Below are positions 24,900 through 32,728 of a DNA stretch of 64,000 nucleotides, in pieces; within the stretch, counting starts at the first letter, position 1; every line of letters starts with the position of its first letter. Where the stretch lies: NCBI GenBank assembly GCA_016710325.1, contig JADJXK010000002.1, forward strand, positions 4,402,001-4,466,000, in the 5' to 3' direction. Source of the DNA: Candidatus Leptofilum proximum. GTDB taxonomy: Bacteria > Chloroflexota > Anaerolineae > Promineifilales > Promineifilaceae. Below the pieces are notes generated by a model, which ran no database searches, had not been told where the DNA came from, and saw nothing but the letters and a program-made list of their open reading frames with translations. A program made the translations under genes and the position numbers.

Positions 24900-26354
24900 T
24901 TACCGCTGCGTGCGATGCCTGGTTATAAATGCCAGCAAAAACGGCAGTCCAAAAACAAAAGGGATACCGATGAGGTGGGCCGCCAGCTGGCTGCCGCCGA
25001 GGGAATAAACACGCAGGTGGCCATAGATGAGCACGGAAAGCTGGACGGTGAGTAAAAACCACAGCCCCACGCGCAGGCGATACGGCAGCGACGCTTCGCC
25101 ATTGTCTTCCAGCAGCAGCCAGGGGAAGGGCCAGGTGCTGTACCACAGGCGGAAGCTGAGCGCCTGCAAACTGTAGGCAAAAAGGGTATCGGCAGCGGCG
25201 CGCAGGGGGGAACGGCCGTTCCGCCACCCCAACCACAACAACCACAAAAACAACAACCCAAACGGCACCCTAAATAAGTTCGCCATGAACCCAACAAATT
25301 CCGGTGTGATCGGCTGCCCCCGTTCGCCAGATGCCAGCAGCGCCAGCGTGGCCGCAGAGAAGCCGGGGATGTCAGACGCCTCCCGCAGCAGCCGCAGCGC
25401 CAGGTCTACGGGTGAGCCAAACGGCAGGAAGCTGAGCCAAACGGCCGTTCCGCCCCAAATTACCCCCCAGCCAAACACCCGCAAACGGGCAGCGTTATTT
25501 TCCAGCTCGCGCCAGATGGCCAGGGCAAAAAATGAGAGGGGCAGCAGGGCAATCGGCTTCACAAGGGCGGCCAGCAGCAGGAAAAAGAGGGTGAGCGACG
25601 GCCGTTTCTGCCGCCAAAACCAGACCGCCACCAGCTGCCACACCATCATCAGCACGTCGTTGTGACCATCCACCACAAACATCAGCAGCAGGGCGGGGTT
25701 CCACAGCCAGAGCAGCGTGGTGCTGCGCTGCCGGGTGGGCGCGGCGCTGGCCAGCACGCGCCAGATCAGCCAGCCGCAGGCCAGGTGGGCCATCAGTCCC
25801 ACCAGCTTAAACGAAAGCAGCCCGGCCAGCAGGTTGTCTTGGGTGATGCCGGTGATGCCCCCCGCCAGCAGCTCCCACAGCGGGCCGTAGGGCGAGGTGG
25901 CGTCTTCCCATTCACCCGCCAGCGGCAGAAAGGGATCGTCGGCAAAGGTATCGGGCGGGGTGTCGTAGGGGTTTTTGTCGTAGATGCTGGTGATGCGCCC
26001 GCGAATGACGTAGCGGAACAGGTCGTTGGCGTTGATGGGGTAGGTTTGCAGCAGAGGGATGGCGAAGAGAACGGCCGTCCCCAGCAAAAAGCTAAGCGAC
26101 GGCACCGCCCGACCCCGGTCCACCAGCCGAAACGCCAGCCAGTACAGGCCAAACAGCGCCAGCAGCAGCAGGGCGTAGCTCAGCCCGGCCAGCAGCGAAG
26201 GGGCAAAGCTGCGCACGTCTTGCAGGGGAAGCGTGTTGAAATACGGCCGTAACGGAAACCACCACCCAAAAACGAGGTAGCCACCCAGCAAGATCAGCGC
26301 CAGGAGCGTTAAGTTGTTTGGCAATTTAGGGGAAATTCGCGATGGTACAGTCAC
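24900..26354 (-). CDS. GT87/MptB-like polyprenol-dependent mannosyltransferase-like membrane protein
   Basis: 484 residues with about twelve membrane helices. The loop after helix 3 has NANDLFRYVIRGRI and KNPYDTPPDTFADDPF, then TSPYGPLWELLAGGIT. The N-D-x-x-x-Y and S-P-Y-G-P-L-W motifs are typical of GT87 and actinobacterial MptA/B alpha-mannosyltransferases. WNPALLLMFVVDGHNDVLMM is a second conserved motif. I infer transfer of hexose from a polyprenyl phosphate carrier outside the membrane. It is convergent with the GNAT gene (6 nt apart). Confidence 0.82.
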   Translation of the reverse strand: MTVPSRISPKLPNNLTLLALILLGGYLVFGWWFPLRPYFNTLPLQDVRSFAPSLLAGLSYALLLLALFGLYWLAFRLVDRGRAVPSLSFLLGTAVLFAIPLLQTYPINANDLFRYVIRGRITSIYDKNPYDTPPDTFADDPFLPLAGEWEDATSPYGPLWELLAGGITGITQDNLLAGLLSFKLVGLMAHLACGWLIWRVLASAAPTRQRSTTLLWLWNPALLLMFVVDGHNDVLMMVWQLVAVWFWRQKRPSLTLFFLLLAALVKPIALLPLSFFALAIWRELENNAARLRVFGWGVIWGGTAVWLSFLPFGSPVDLALRLLREASDIPGFSAATLALLASGERGQPITPEFVGFMANLFRVPFGLLFLWLLWLGWRNGRSPLRAAADTLFAYSLQALSFRLWYSTWPFPWLLLEDNGEASLPYRLRVGLWFLLTVQLSVLIYGHLRVYSLGGSQLAAHLIGIPFVFGLPFLLAFITRHRTQR

Positions 26355-26463
26355 AATTTGGTAATCAGTAGGTCAGTTATCGGTAATCGGTTAAAGCTCT
26401 GAATTATAGACCGTTTTACTGAACACCGAACACCGTTCACCGATTACCGTTCACCGAAAACCG
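26347..26463. repeat. Palindromic repeat, GGTAATCGG / CCGATTACC family
   Basis: Left arm TTTGGTAATCAGTAGG and GGTAATCGGTTAAAG; right arm ACACCGAACACCGTTCACCG followed by ATTACCGTTCACCG. It fills the whole gap between the GAF kinase stop and the GT87-like gene start on the minus strand. Confidence 0.75.
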
Positions 26464-26465
26464 TC

Positions 26466-27929
26466 TCAGGCCGTTACGTGACTGCCATATTTGTCCAGCG
26501 GCACCACCAAGGTTACCGAGGTGCCGTGGCCGGGGGTGGAATCAAGCCGCAGGGAGCCATCGATGCGGTCGGCGCGCTCGCGCATGTTGACCATGCCCAG
26601 GCTGCCGCGTGAGCTGTAGTCGTGGTTGACTGCCTGCACATCAAAGCCGACCCCGTTGTCCTGCACCAGGGCCACAAACAGGTTGTCTTCTTGCCAGAAG
26701 CGGACCTGGATTTGGGTAGCCTTGGAATATTTACGGGCGTTGCCCAGTGCCTCTTCGACGATGGAGAAGACGACGCTTTGCGCCTGCTCGTTGAGCAGTT
26801 CGCCCTTGTCGCCGCCCACCAGGCGAATGTTCAGGCCATCGGTTTCTTTGATGCGGGCGATGACCGTTTCGACGGCCGCAGCCAGGCCTTGTGTTTCCAG
26901 GACCAACGGCCGTAACGTAAACAACATGCCGCGAATCTCTTTGGAGGTTTGTTTGGCCAGCTCTTCCACTTTTTCTAGCTCGCCCAGTGCCTGTTCCGGG
27001 TCGCGGGAGAGCAGGGAGCGGATGAAGTTGATGCGCATGGCGATGGCGGCAATGGTTTGCGTGGGGCCGTCGTGCAGGTCGCGGGCCAGCTCTTTACGCG
27101 CTTCTTCGTCGGCTTCGATGATGCGCTGCTTTTCGGCTTCCAGCCGCTGGTAGAGCTGGGCGTTTTGCAGGGCAATCACGGCCTGGTCGGCCACGCCGTT
27201 GAACAGCTCAAAGTGTTCTTTGTCGAATTTTACGGCCGTATCCGAGCCAATCACAATAGCGCCAAAAATCTGGAAGCCAGCCCGCAGGGGAATGCAAGCG
27301 GCCGTCAGGCAGTTGTGGAAGGCTACAAACTGGCGCAGCTCGGGGTCTTGCCGGGGATGATCAGTGGTGACCGGTTCGGCCTGGGTCAGCGCCGCACCGA
27401 CAATGCCGCGTTTGCCATACAGCTGTTTTTCGATGTCCACAGGGGTAAAGCGGCGTGTAGCCACCGGAATCAGATCGTCCCCATTGAACAAAAAGACCGC
27501 CCCCACCAGCGATTGGCGCGGAATGCCCATCTCTTCAATGGCCAGGCTGCACACGTCCAGCGCTTCTTCTACCACCCGCTCAAAACTCAGCGTAGCCCGC
27601 ATCACCGAGGCCATGGATTGCAGTGATTTGGCGCGATTGTTGGCCGCGCGCAGCTGATGCAGCTCAGCGCCAACGAGCTGAGTGGTGGTCGTTTGCACTT
27701 TGTCCGCATACCGGTCCACCAGGGCATACACAACAACAAGCACGATGATCAAGGTAAAGGCAGCTATGGCCATACCCGGCAGCCAGTCCACCAGGTTGCT
27801 TTCCAGAAAGGAGTAGACGGCAAAAAAGATGACTAACATCACCACGATTGCCAGGATAAAAATGCCTGAAACAAACAAGTTTAGACGCTGAAATTCCTTT
27901 TTGATTTTTGCTGCCAGGTTTTTACTCAT
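26466..27929 (-). CDS. Membrane-anchored GAF-domain histidine kinase (NarX/DegS type)
   Basis: 487 residues from ATG 27929; a TTG at 27962 is also in frame. Two N-terminal helices (about 20-75) with a short outside loop are followed by a linker helix. A GAF domain (about 110-265) comes next, then HisKA_3 with the phospho-accepting His in EARKELARDLHDGPTQTI. The HATPase domain has EEALGNARKYSKATQ, VQDNGVGFDVQ and GSLGMVNMRERADRIDG. No response regulator gene is adjacent. It follows psuG by 208 nt on the same strand. Confidence 0.9.
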   Translation of the reverse strand: MSKNLAAKIKKEFQRLNLFVSGIFILAIVVMLVIFFAVYSFLESNLVDWLPGMAIAAFTLIIVLVVVYALVDRYADKVQTTTTQLVGAELHQLRAANNRAKSLQSMASVMRATLSFERVVEEALDVCSLAIEEMGIPRQSLVGAVFLFNGDDLIPVATRRFTPVDIEKQLYGKRGIVGAALTQAEPVTTDHPRQDPELRQFVAFHNCLTAACIPLRAGFQIFGAIVIGSDTAVKFDKEHFELFNGVADQAVIALQNAQLYQRLEAEKQRIIEADEEARKELARDLHDGPTQTIAAIAMRINFIRSLLSRDPEQALGELEKVEELAKQTSKEIRGMLFTLRPLVLETQGLAAAVETVIARIKETDGLNIRLVGGDKGELLNEQAQSVVFSIVEEALGNARKYSKATQIQVRFWQEDNLFVALVQDNGVGFDVQAVNHDYSSRGSLGMVNMRERADRIDGSLRLDSTPGHGTSVTLVVPLDKYGSHVTA

Positions 27930-28137
27930 TTGAGAATTTGAAATCAGTTTGTGTTGGCTCAATTTGCAAAGGGTCTTTTACCGATTAGTAGGTTGGGTTT
28001 GCTGTTACTTCAATTGAGCGATCCCAATTATACTAGACAGATCAAAAATAACGATAGCATAAAAAGTGTAAAATCCTGGACTGATGGTACTATGATTTCT
28101 TTTTATGCGTGGTAATTTTAATCCACCGGTCACAAAT

Positions 28138-29049
28138 TTAGCTGGCCGCCAGGGCACGGGCAATCATGGCCGCCACGTACCCGTTATTACGCAGGAGCGC
28201 GACGTTGGCTTGCAGGCTACGGCCGTTTGTCAGTTCCACCACGCGGCGCAGCAGCCAGGGAGTCGAGGCCGGACCATGCACGCCTTGCGCGTCGGCTTCC
28301 GCCGTGGCCTGGGTGATGGCCGCTTCAACCATGTCCGGGTCGCAGGCGTCGGCCTCTGGCACAGGTACGGTAACCAGGATGCCGTTTTGCAGCCCCAGCG
28401 CCTGGTGCGCCTGCATTATCTGCGCCACGGCGTCTGGCGTGTCCAGCCGGATATCGACGGGCAGGCCGCTGCTGCGGGCAAAAAAGGCGGGCAGCTCGTC
28501 CGTGCCGTAGCCGATGATGGGCACGCCGTGGGTTTCCAGCACCTCGCGAGTTGCGGGCAAATCCAGGATCGACTTGGCGCCGCTGCTGACCACCGTGACG
28601 GGCGTTTGCCCCAGCTCCAGCAGGTCGGCGCTGATGTCAAACGGGTGGCCGCGGTGCACGCCGCCGATGCCCCCAGTGGCAAACAGGCGAATGCCCGCCT
28701 GGTGAGCCAGAATCATGGTCCCAGCGACGGTGGTGGCGCCATCTTCCTGCCCCCCAATGGCCAGGGGAATATCGCGGCGGCTGCACTTGCGTACGGCCGT
28801 TCCCGCCAGCTGCCCCAAATACTCCAGCTCATCGTCAGTCAGCCCCACATGCACCTTGCCCTTGATGATGGCGATGGTGGCCGGTACCGCGCCGCCTTCA
28901 CGGACGGAGGTTTGCATTTTGACGGCCGTTTGTACATTATCCGGGTAAGGTAGGCCGTGGGTAATCACCGTGCTTTCCAGGGCGACGACAGGCTTGTTTT
29001 CGGCCAGCGCTGCTGCTACTTCAGGGTGGAACTGCAAAAAATTACGCAT
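28138..29049 (-). CDS. psuG: Pseudouridine-5'-phosphate glycosidase
   Basis: 303 residues. Family motifs are VVALESTVITHGLPYP (catalytic Glu), GQEDGATTVAGTM (metal site), FATGGIGGVHRGH, VVSSGAKSILDLP (catalytic Lys) and LLRRVVELTNGRSLQANVALLRNNG. PsuG cleaves pseudouridine 5'-phosphate to uracil and ribose 5-phosphate, the second step of pseudouridine salvage. The partner kinase PsuK is not beside it. Confidence 0.95.
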   Translation of the reverse strand: MRNFLQFHPEVAAALAENKPVVALESTVITHGLPYPDNVQTAVKMQTSVREGGAVPATIAIIKGKVHVGLTDDELEYLGQLAGTAVRKCSRRDIPLAIGGQEDGATTVAGTMILAHQAGIRLFATGGIGGVHRGHPFDISADLLELGQTPVTVVSSGAKSILDLPATREVLETHGVPIIGYGTDELPAFFARSSGLPVDIRLDTPDAVAQIMQAHQALGLQNGILVTVPVPEADACDPDMVEAAITQATAEADAQGVHGPASTPWLLRRVVELTNGRSLQANVALLRNNGYVAAMIARALAAS

Positions 29050-29191
29050 TGATCATCCTCGTTAATTCATGGTATCTTATGTGAGAGGGTGTGGTCGGTA
29101 GAATAAGTTCCACTGCGAATCAAATTACCAACAATCCCAACATAGTGAACCTGTACAAGCTTGAACGGCCGTTATTCTAACAACATATCTG

Positions 29192-29220
29192 TTGTATGGC
29201 CGTAATTTAGCGCCTACTAT
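29192..29220 (+). promoter_or_regulatory. Promoter giving a near-leaderless mRNA for the ParB-like gene
   Basis: TTGTAT (29192-29197), 17-nt spacer, TACTAT (29215-29220). The start codon is at 29229, about where transcription should begin, and no ribosome-binding site is present. Confidence 0.55.
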
Positions 29221-29228
29221 GGGACTTT

Positions 29229-30221
29229 ATGAACGAAGTTATGGATCCCAATGCTTCTGTGGCCAGGCAGCGCTTTGAACAAGCGCGGCGGCGGGCTGCT
29301 CTCTCTCAGGTCTCGGCCCGGCTTACTGGTGAGGATATTCAACTGCTGCCGTTTGAAGCGATTCGCACGCAGCTGCAGCAGCAGAACCCCTATTATCGCG
29401 GTGTCGTCGAAGTGCCCCTGGATGCCATTGTGGGCAGCGTAGGCCGCTACAAAACCTTTACCCGCAAATTTTTGCCCCTCACGGACAGTGTCAAGGATCG
29501 GTGGGTGGCGGTGGATGCCCTGGCGGCAAGGCGGGGCTGGCCGCCGGTGGAACTGTACCAGGTGGGCAATGTCTACTTTGTGAAAGATGGCAATCATCGT
29601 GTCTCGGTGGCCCGTCAGCTGGAGCTGAACTCTATTGAGGCTCACGTGCTGGCCTACCCGGTGGATGTCACCATTGACCCCAAAGACAACCTCGATCACA
29701 TATTCATCCAACTGGGTGAGCAAAGTTTCATGGCCAGTACCAGGCTGGCCGATCGTTATCCCGATCACCAGATTCGTTTTACATCGCCGGGGCGTTACAC
29801 CGAGCTGATGGCCCAAATTCACGGCCTGCGTCAGGTCTTGGCGCAGATTGATGGGGAGATGCTGGATTGGGAAACGGCCGTTGACGCCTGGTACGAAATG
29901 GTTTACCTGCCAACCGTGCAAATCATTCAAGATTCTACCCTGCTGCACGATTTTCCCGGCCGTACCGAGGCCGACCTCTTTGCCTGGCTGTCGCAGCACC
30001 GCGAGCGGCTGGAAGAGCGATATGGCACCTGCAAGAAGCTGGCCGAGCTGGCCCAGTTGTTGGCTGATGAATACCGGGAACCGGCACTGCCCCGGCTCAC
30101 CCGACAGGTGCGCCGTTTGCTGGGAGTGGCCGGCGAGCCGCCCAGTCTGCCCGCTATTGAAGAAGTTCTTGGTTCTGATCTGGCGCCTGGAGAGGATGGA
30201 CCTGCCGCATCAGATGAATAA
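29229..30221 (+). CDS. ParB-like nuclease/regulator domain protein
   Basis: 330 residues, soluble. Residues about 40-145 read VEVPLDAIVGSVGRYKTFTRKFLP ... VFYVKDG-type text here as VYFVKDGNHRVSVARQ, which matches the ParB/Srx fold signature (V-x-x-I ... D-G-x-H-R). The remainder is helical, with EMVYLPTVQII and GRTEADLFAWLSQHRERL. Proteins of this layout occur widely in Chloroflexota and are usually annotated as transcriptional regulators or ParB-like. No ParA partner is adjacent, so plasmid or chromosome partition is not supported. The function is unknown. Confidence 0.7.
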   Translation: MNEVMDPNASVARQRFEQARRRAALSQVSARLTGEDIQLLPFEAIRTQLQQQNPYYRGVVEVPLDAIVGSVGRYKTFTRKFLPLTDSVKDRWVAVDALAARRGWPPVELYQVGNVYFVKDGNHRVSVARQLELNSIEAHVLAYPVDVTIDPKDNLDHIFIQLGEQSFMASTRLADRYPDHQIRFTSPGRYTELMAQIHGLRQVLAQIDGEMLDWETAVDAWYEMVYLPTVQIIQDSTLLHDFPGRTEADLFAWLSQHRERLEERYGTCKKLAELAQLLADEYREPALPRLTRQVRRLLGVAGEPPSLPAIEEVLGSDLAPGEDGPAASDE

Positions 30222-30298
30222 TTTGTTCCAGGCAAATCACGGAAACTTGGCCGATCCTGCTTGATTCTGTGATTTGCACAGCATGAGGAGTGAAAACG

Positions 30299-30595
30299 AT
30301 GCTTAAGAAAAATTTCGTAAAGTCAGGGGATGCTTGCCGGGTAACGTTTAAGCTGCCCGCCGAGGTCAAGGCCGAAACCGTGCACCTGTGCGGTGATTTC
30401 AACAACTGGAATCCTACCAGTCACCCCATGAAACAACTGAAGGATGGCAGCTTTAGCGTGACCATCTCGCTCGACGCGGGGCAGTCTTATCGATTCCGCT
30501 ATTTGCTGGACAGTGAGCGTTGGGAAAACGATTGGGACGCTGACGCCTACGTGGCCAACCAGTACGGCACGGAGGATTCGCTGTTGAATTTGTAG
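30299..30595 (+). CDS. Stand-alone CBM48/isoamylase-N-like glycogen-binding protein
   Basis: 98 residues from ATG 30299 with GAGGAG eight bases upstream. The whole protein is one early-set (E-set) carbohydrate-binding domain: VTFKLPAEVKAETVHLCGDFNNW, then PMKQLKDGSFSVTISL and YRFRYLLDSERWENDWDAD. The W and the GDFNNWN loop match the glycogen-binding surface of AMPK-beta/CBM48 domains. No enzyme is attached, so it may tether partners to glycogen. Confidence 0.87.
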   Translation: MLKKNFVKSGDACRVTFKLPAEVKAETVHLCGDFNNWNPTSHPMKQLKDGSFSVTISLDAGQSYRFRYLLDSERWENDWDADAYVANQYGTEDSLLNL

Positions 30596-30631
30596 AACGG
30601 CCGTTTTGCCTCCATCGTTGTAAGTGAATAG

Positions 30632-30657
30632 GCGCTGCCCCAGGGTGGCGCTTTTTT
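30632..30657 (+). terminator. Rho-independent terminator after the CBM48 gene
   Basis: GCGCTGCCC (30632-30640) pairs with GGGTGGCGC (30643-30651, two wobbles) and is followed by TTTTTT. Confidence 0.8.
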
Positions 30658-30711
30658 GTGCGTGGTGGGGTGAAATTTAAGTGAGAATTCGGGAGGAAGG
30701 CGGCGGTCGAG

Positions 30712-30739
30712 TTGGCATCATTCAGGCGCTGGGTATAAT
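30712..30739 (+). promoter_or_regulatory. Promoter for the PpiC lipoprotein gene
   Basis: TTGGCA (30712-30717), 16-nt spacer, TATAAT (30734-30739). The leader of about 140 nt contains a GCGTCATT/AATGACGC hairpin. Confidence 0.65.
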
Positions 30740-30883
30740 CGCCCGAGTAATCTTAACCTGATAAGAGATAATGGCACTTTCGGAGTTCGCGGTGTGAGGC
30801 GTCATTCGGAATGACGCACATTTCACGTTTTACGCATCACTCACGAGTTGATCACTTGAATTCCCAAAGCGCCGAGATATTTT

Positions 30884-31870
30884 ATGAAACGACACCTCTT
30901 TTTGCTGCTTTTACTTCCGCTCATTTTTCTGTTGGCCTGCCAGAATGAGGAGCCGCTGCCCACGGTGGTCCCCGCAGCCAGCCAGACCACCGAGGATGGC
31001 CTGGCCCCACCCGTGGTGAGCGACGAACCGATTGTGCTGCCCACGGAAACGGCCGTTGCCATCCCCCCCACGCCCGATGAACCCCTGGCGGCCCGCGTCA
31101 ACAATGAGCCGCTCACCCTGGCCACTTTTGAAGCCGAACTGGCCCGCTACCAGCAGGCCCAGGCCGAACTGGGCACGACCGGGGATGCCGATTTTGGCCG
31201 GGTGGTGCTGGATGCCCTCATCGAGCAGGTGCTCATCCGGCAGGCGGCGGCCGCGCAGGGCATCATAGTGACCGACGAGATGGTTGATCAGAAGATGGCC
31301 GAGCTGGAATCAGCAGCCAAGAGTGCGGAGAACTTTGCCGCCTGGCTGGAGGCCAACCGCTACACCGAGGCGGAGTTCCGCACCGCCGTGGCCGATGGCC
31401 TGATTCAAGAACAGATGGTAAACATCGTCACCGCTGAGGTTCCCTTTGCCGCCGAGCAGGTTCATGCCCGCTACATTCAGGTGGACGACGCTACGCTGGC
31501 CAACACCTTGCTGGCCCAGATCCAAAACGGCGATGACTTTGCCACGCTGGCCCAAATCCATTCGCTGGACCGCGTTACGGGAGAAAATGGCGGTGACCTG
31601 GACTTTTTTGCCCAGGGGACGCTGCTGGTGCCGGAAGTGGAAGCGGCCGCTTTCGCCCTTACCGAGCCGGGCGCGGTGAGTGAGGTAGTTATGGCCGTCA
31701 ACCGCGAAGGCAATCCGGTTTATTACATCGTGCAGTTGATTGAGCGGGATGCGGAACGGCCGTTAGACGCCCTGGCACGCTCCGTTTTGCTGCAGCAAGA
31801 ATTTGAAGCGTGGCTGGACGAACTGTGGCAAACTGCTACGATTGAACGGTTGGTGGAAAGCGGCTCATAA
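30884..31870 (+). CDS. PpiC-type peptidylprolyl isomerase lipoprotein (SurA/PrsA-like)
   Basis: 328 residues. A signal peptide with lipobox LLAC (Cys 19) is followed by a Pro/Thr-rich linker. A SurA-N-like helical region (about 70-190, RVNNEPLTLATFEAELARY) comes next, then one parvulin domain (about 190-290: VHARYIQVDDATLANTLLAQIQNGDDFATLA, GGDLDFFAQGTLVPEVE-like, AAFALTEPGAVSEVV). It should fold exported proteins at the outer face of the membrane. The next gene starts 21 nt downstream. Confidence 0.88.
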   Translation: MKRHLFLLLLLPLIFLLACQNEEPLPTVVPAASQTTEDGLAPPVVSDEPIVLPTETAVAIPPTPDEPLAARVNNEPLTLATFEAELARYQQAQAELGTTGDADFGRVVLDALIEQVLIRQAAAAQGIIVTDEMVDQKMAELESAAKSAENFAAWLEANRYTEAEFRTAVADGLIQEQMVNIVTAEVPFAAEQVHARYIQVDDATLANTLLAQIQNGDDFATLAQIHSLDRVTGENGGDLDFFAQGTLLVPEVEAAAFALTEPGAVSEVVMAVNREGNPVYYIVQLIERDAERPLDALARSVLLQQEFEAWLDELWQTATIERLVESGS

Positions 31871-31891
31871 CGTTCGGGGTTCACGGGCAGC

Positions 31892-32728
31892 ATGGCAACA
31901 AGACGGACGCAAAAAACCGGGTGTATGGGCAGATTGATGAGCGTGGCGGCGGCTTTGCTGCTGCTGCTTTCCGTGGTGGTGGTGGCCGGCATGACGCTCT
32001 TTTTTGTGGCGCCGGAGCGGCTGCCCCAGTTCACCTTCTGGCAGGAACTGCCGCCGCTGCCTACCCTGGCGCCCCTGGCCATTGGCCAGGAAGACGCCCT
32101 GCCCACCCTGGTAGGCGCCTTGGAACTGCCGACGCTCACCCCTACCTTTGCTGGCTCTCCGCTGGCCCCCACCTGGACGCCCCTGCCGACCCAGGCGACG
32201 CCCACGCCCCTGCCGGTGAGCACGCTCAAGCCCACGCTCACGCCATCACCGTTGCCAATATTCCCCACAAAAACGCCTACGCCAACGTATACGCCAACCA
32301 GCACCAACACGCCCACGGCCACCCCGCCGGGGCCGACCGCTACGCCTACAGCAACACTTTCGGCGTACCCGTTCACCAAAACGGATAACAGCCCGTTTTA
32401 TTTGCAAAACCACGCCAACAATGCGGGCTGCGGCTGGCTGGGTATTGCCGGAGAAGTGCTGGACCTTAACCGGAACCCGGTGCCGATTGACAGTTACCGG
32501 GTGCATGTGTGGGGCAGCGGCATTGATGAGCGTGTGGTGGTGGGTGGCGCGCCCAGCTACGGTCCATCTGGCTGGGAACAGTTTGTCTTCGATTCGCCGG
32601 TGATGCGTGATTACAACGTGCAGCTAGAGTCGCCGAATGGCACGGCCGTTTCCCAAATCTACCGCGTCCAAACCCGCCCCAACTGCAACGAAAACTTGTT
32701 GCAAATTAACTTTGTGCAGAACCACTAA
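31892..32728 (+). CDS. Membrane-anchored protein with Pro/Thr linker, unknown C-terminal domain
   Basis: 278 residues. One N-terminal helix (about 15-38), a low-complexity Thr/Pro-rich extracellular linker (about 60-155), then a compact domain (about 165-275) beginning NNAGCGWLGIAGEVLDLNRNPV and containing GGAPSYGPSGWEQFVFDSP. This domain ending recurs in Chloroflexota surface proteins but I know no function. It is probably co-transcribed with the PpiC lipoprotein, which may assist its folding. It overlaps the convergent lipoprotein gene by 4 nt, sharing stop-codon bases. Confidence 0.75.
   Translation: MATRRTQKTGCMGRLMSVAAALLLLLSVVVVAGMTLFFVAPERLPQFTFWQELPPLPTLAPLAIGQEDALPTLVGALELPTLTPTFAGSPLAPTWTPLPTQATPTPLPVSTLKPTLTPSPLPIFPTKTPTPTYTPTSTNTPTATPPGPTATPTATLSAYPFTKTDNSPFYLQNHANNAGCGWLGIAGEVLDLNRNPVPIDSYRVHVWGSGIDERVVVGGAPSYGPSGWEQFVFDSPVMRDYNVQLESPNGTAVSQIYRVQTRPNCNENLLQINFVQNH

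Noticed and set aside
28105..28953. 282-codon plus-strand frame opposite psuG
   Set aside because: Antisense shadow; psuG has all family motifs on the minus strand.
29229..30221. Partitioning (parAB) locus
   Set aside because: Only a ParB-like fold is seen; there is no ParA gene and no parS-like repeat next to it. The MinD-type ATPase in the window is TadZ.
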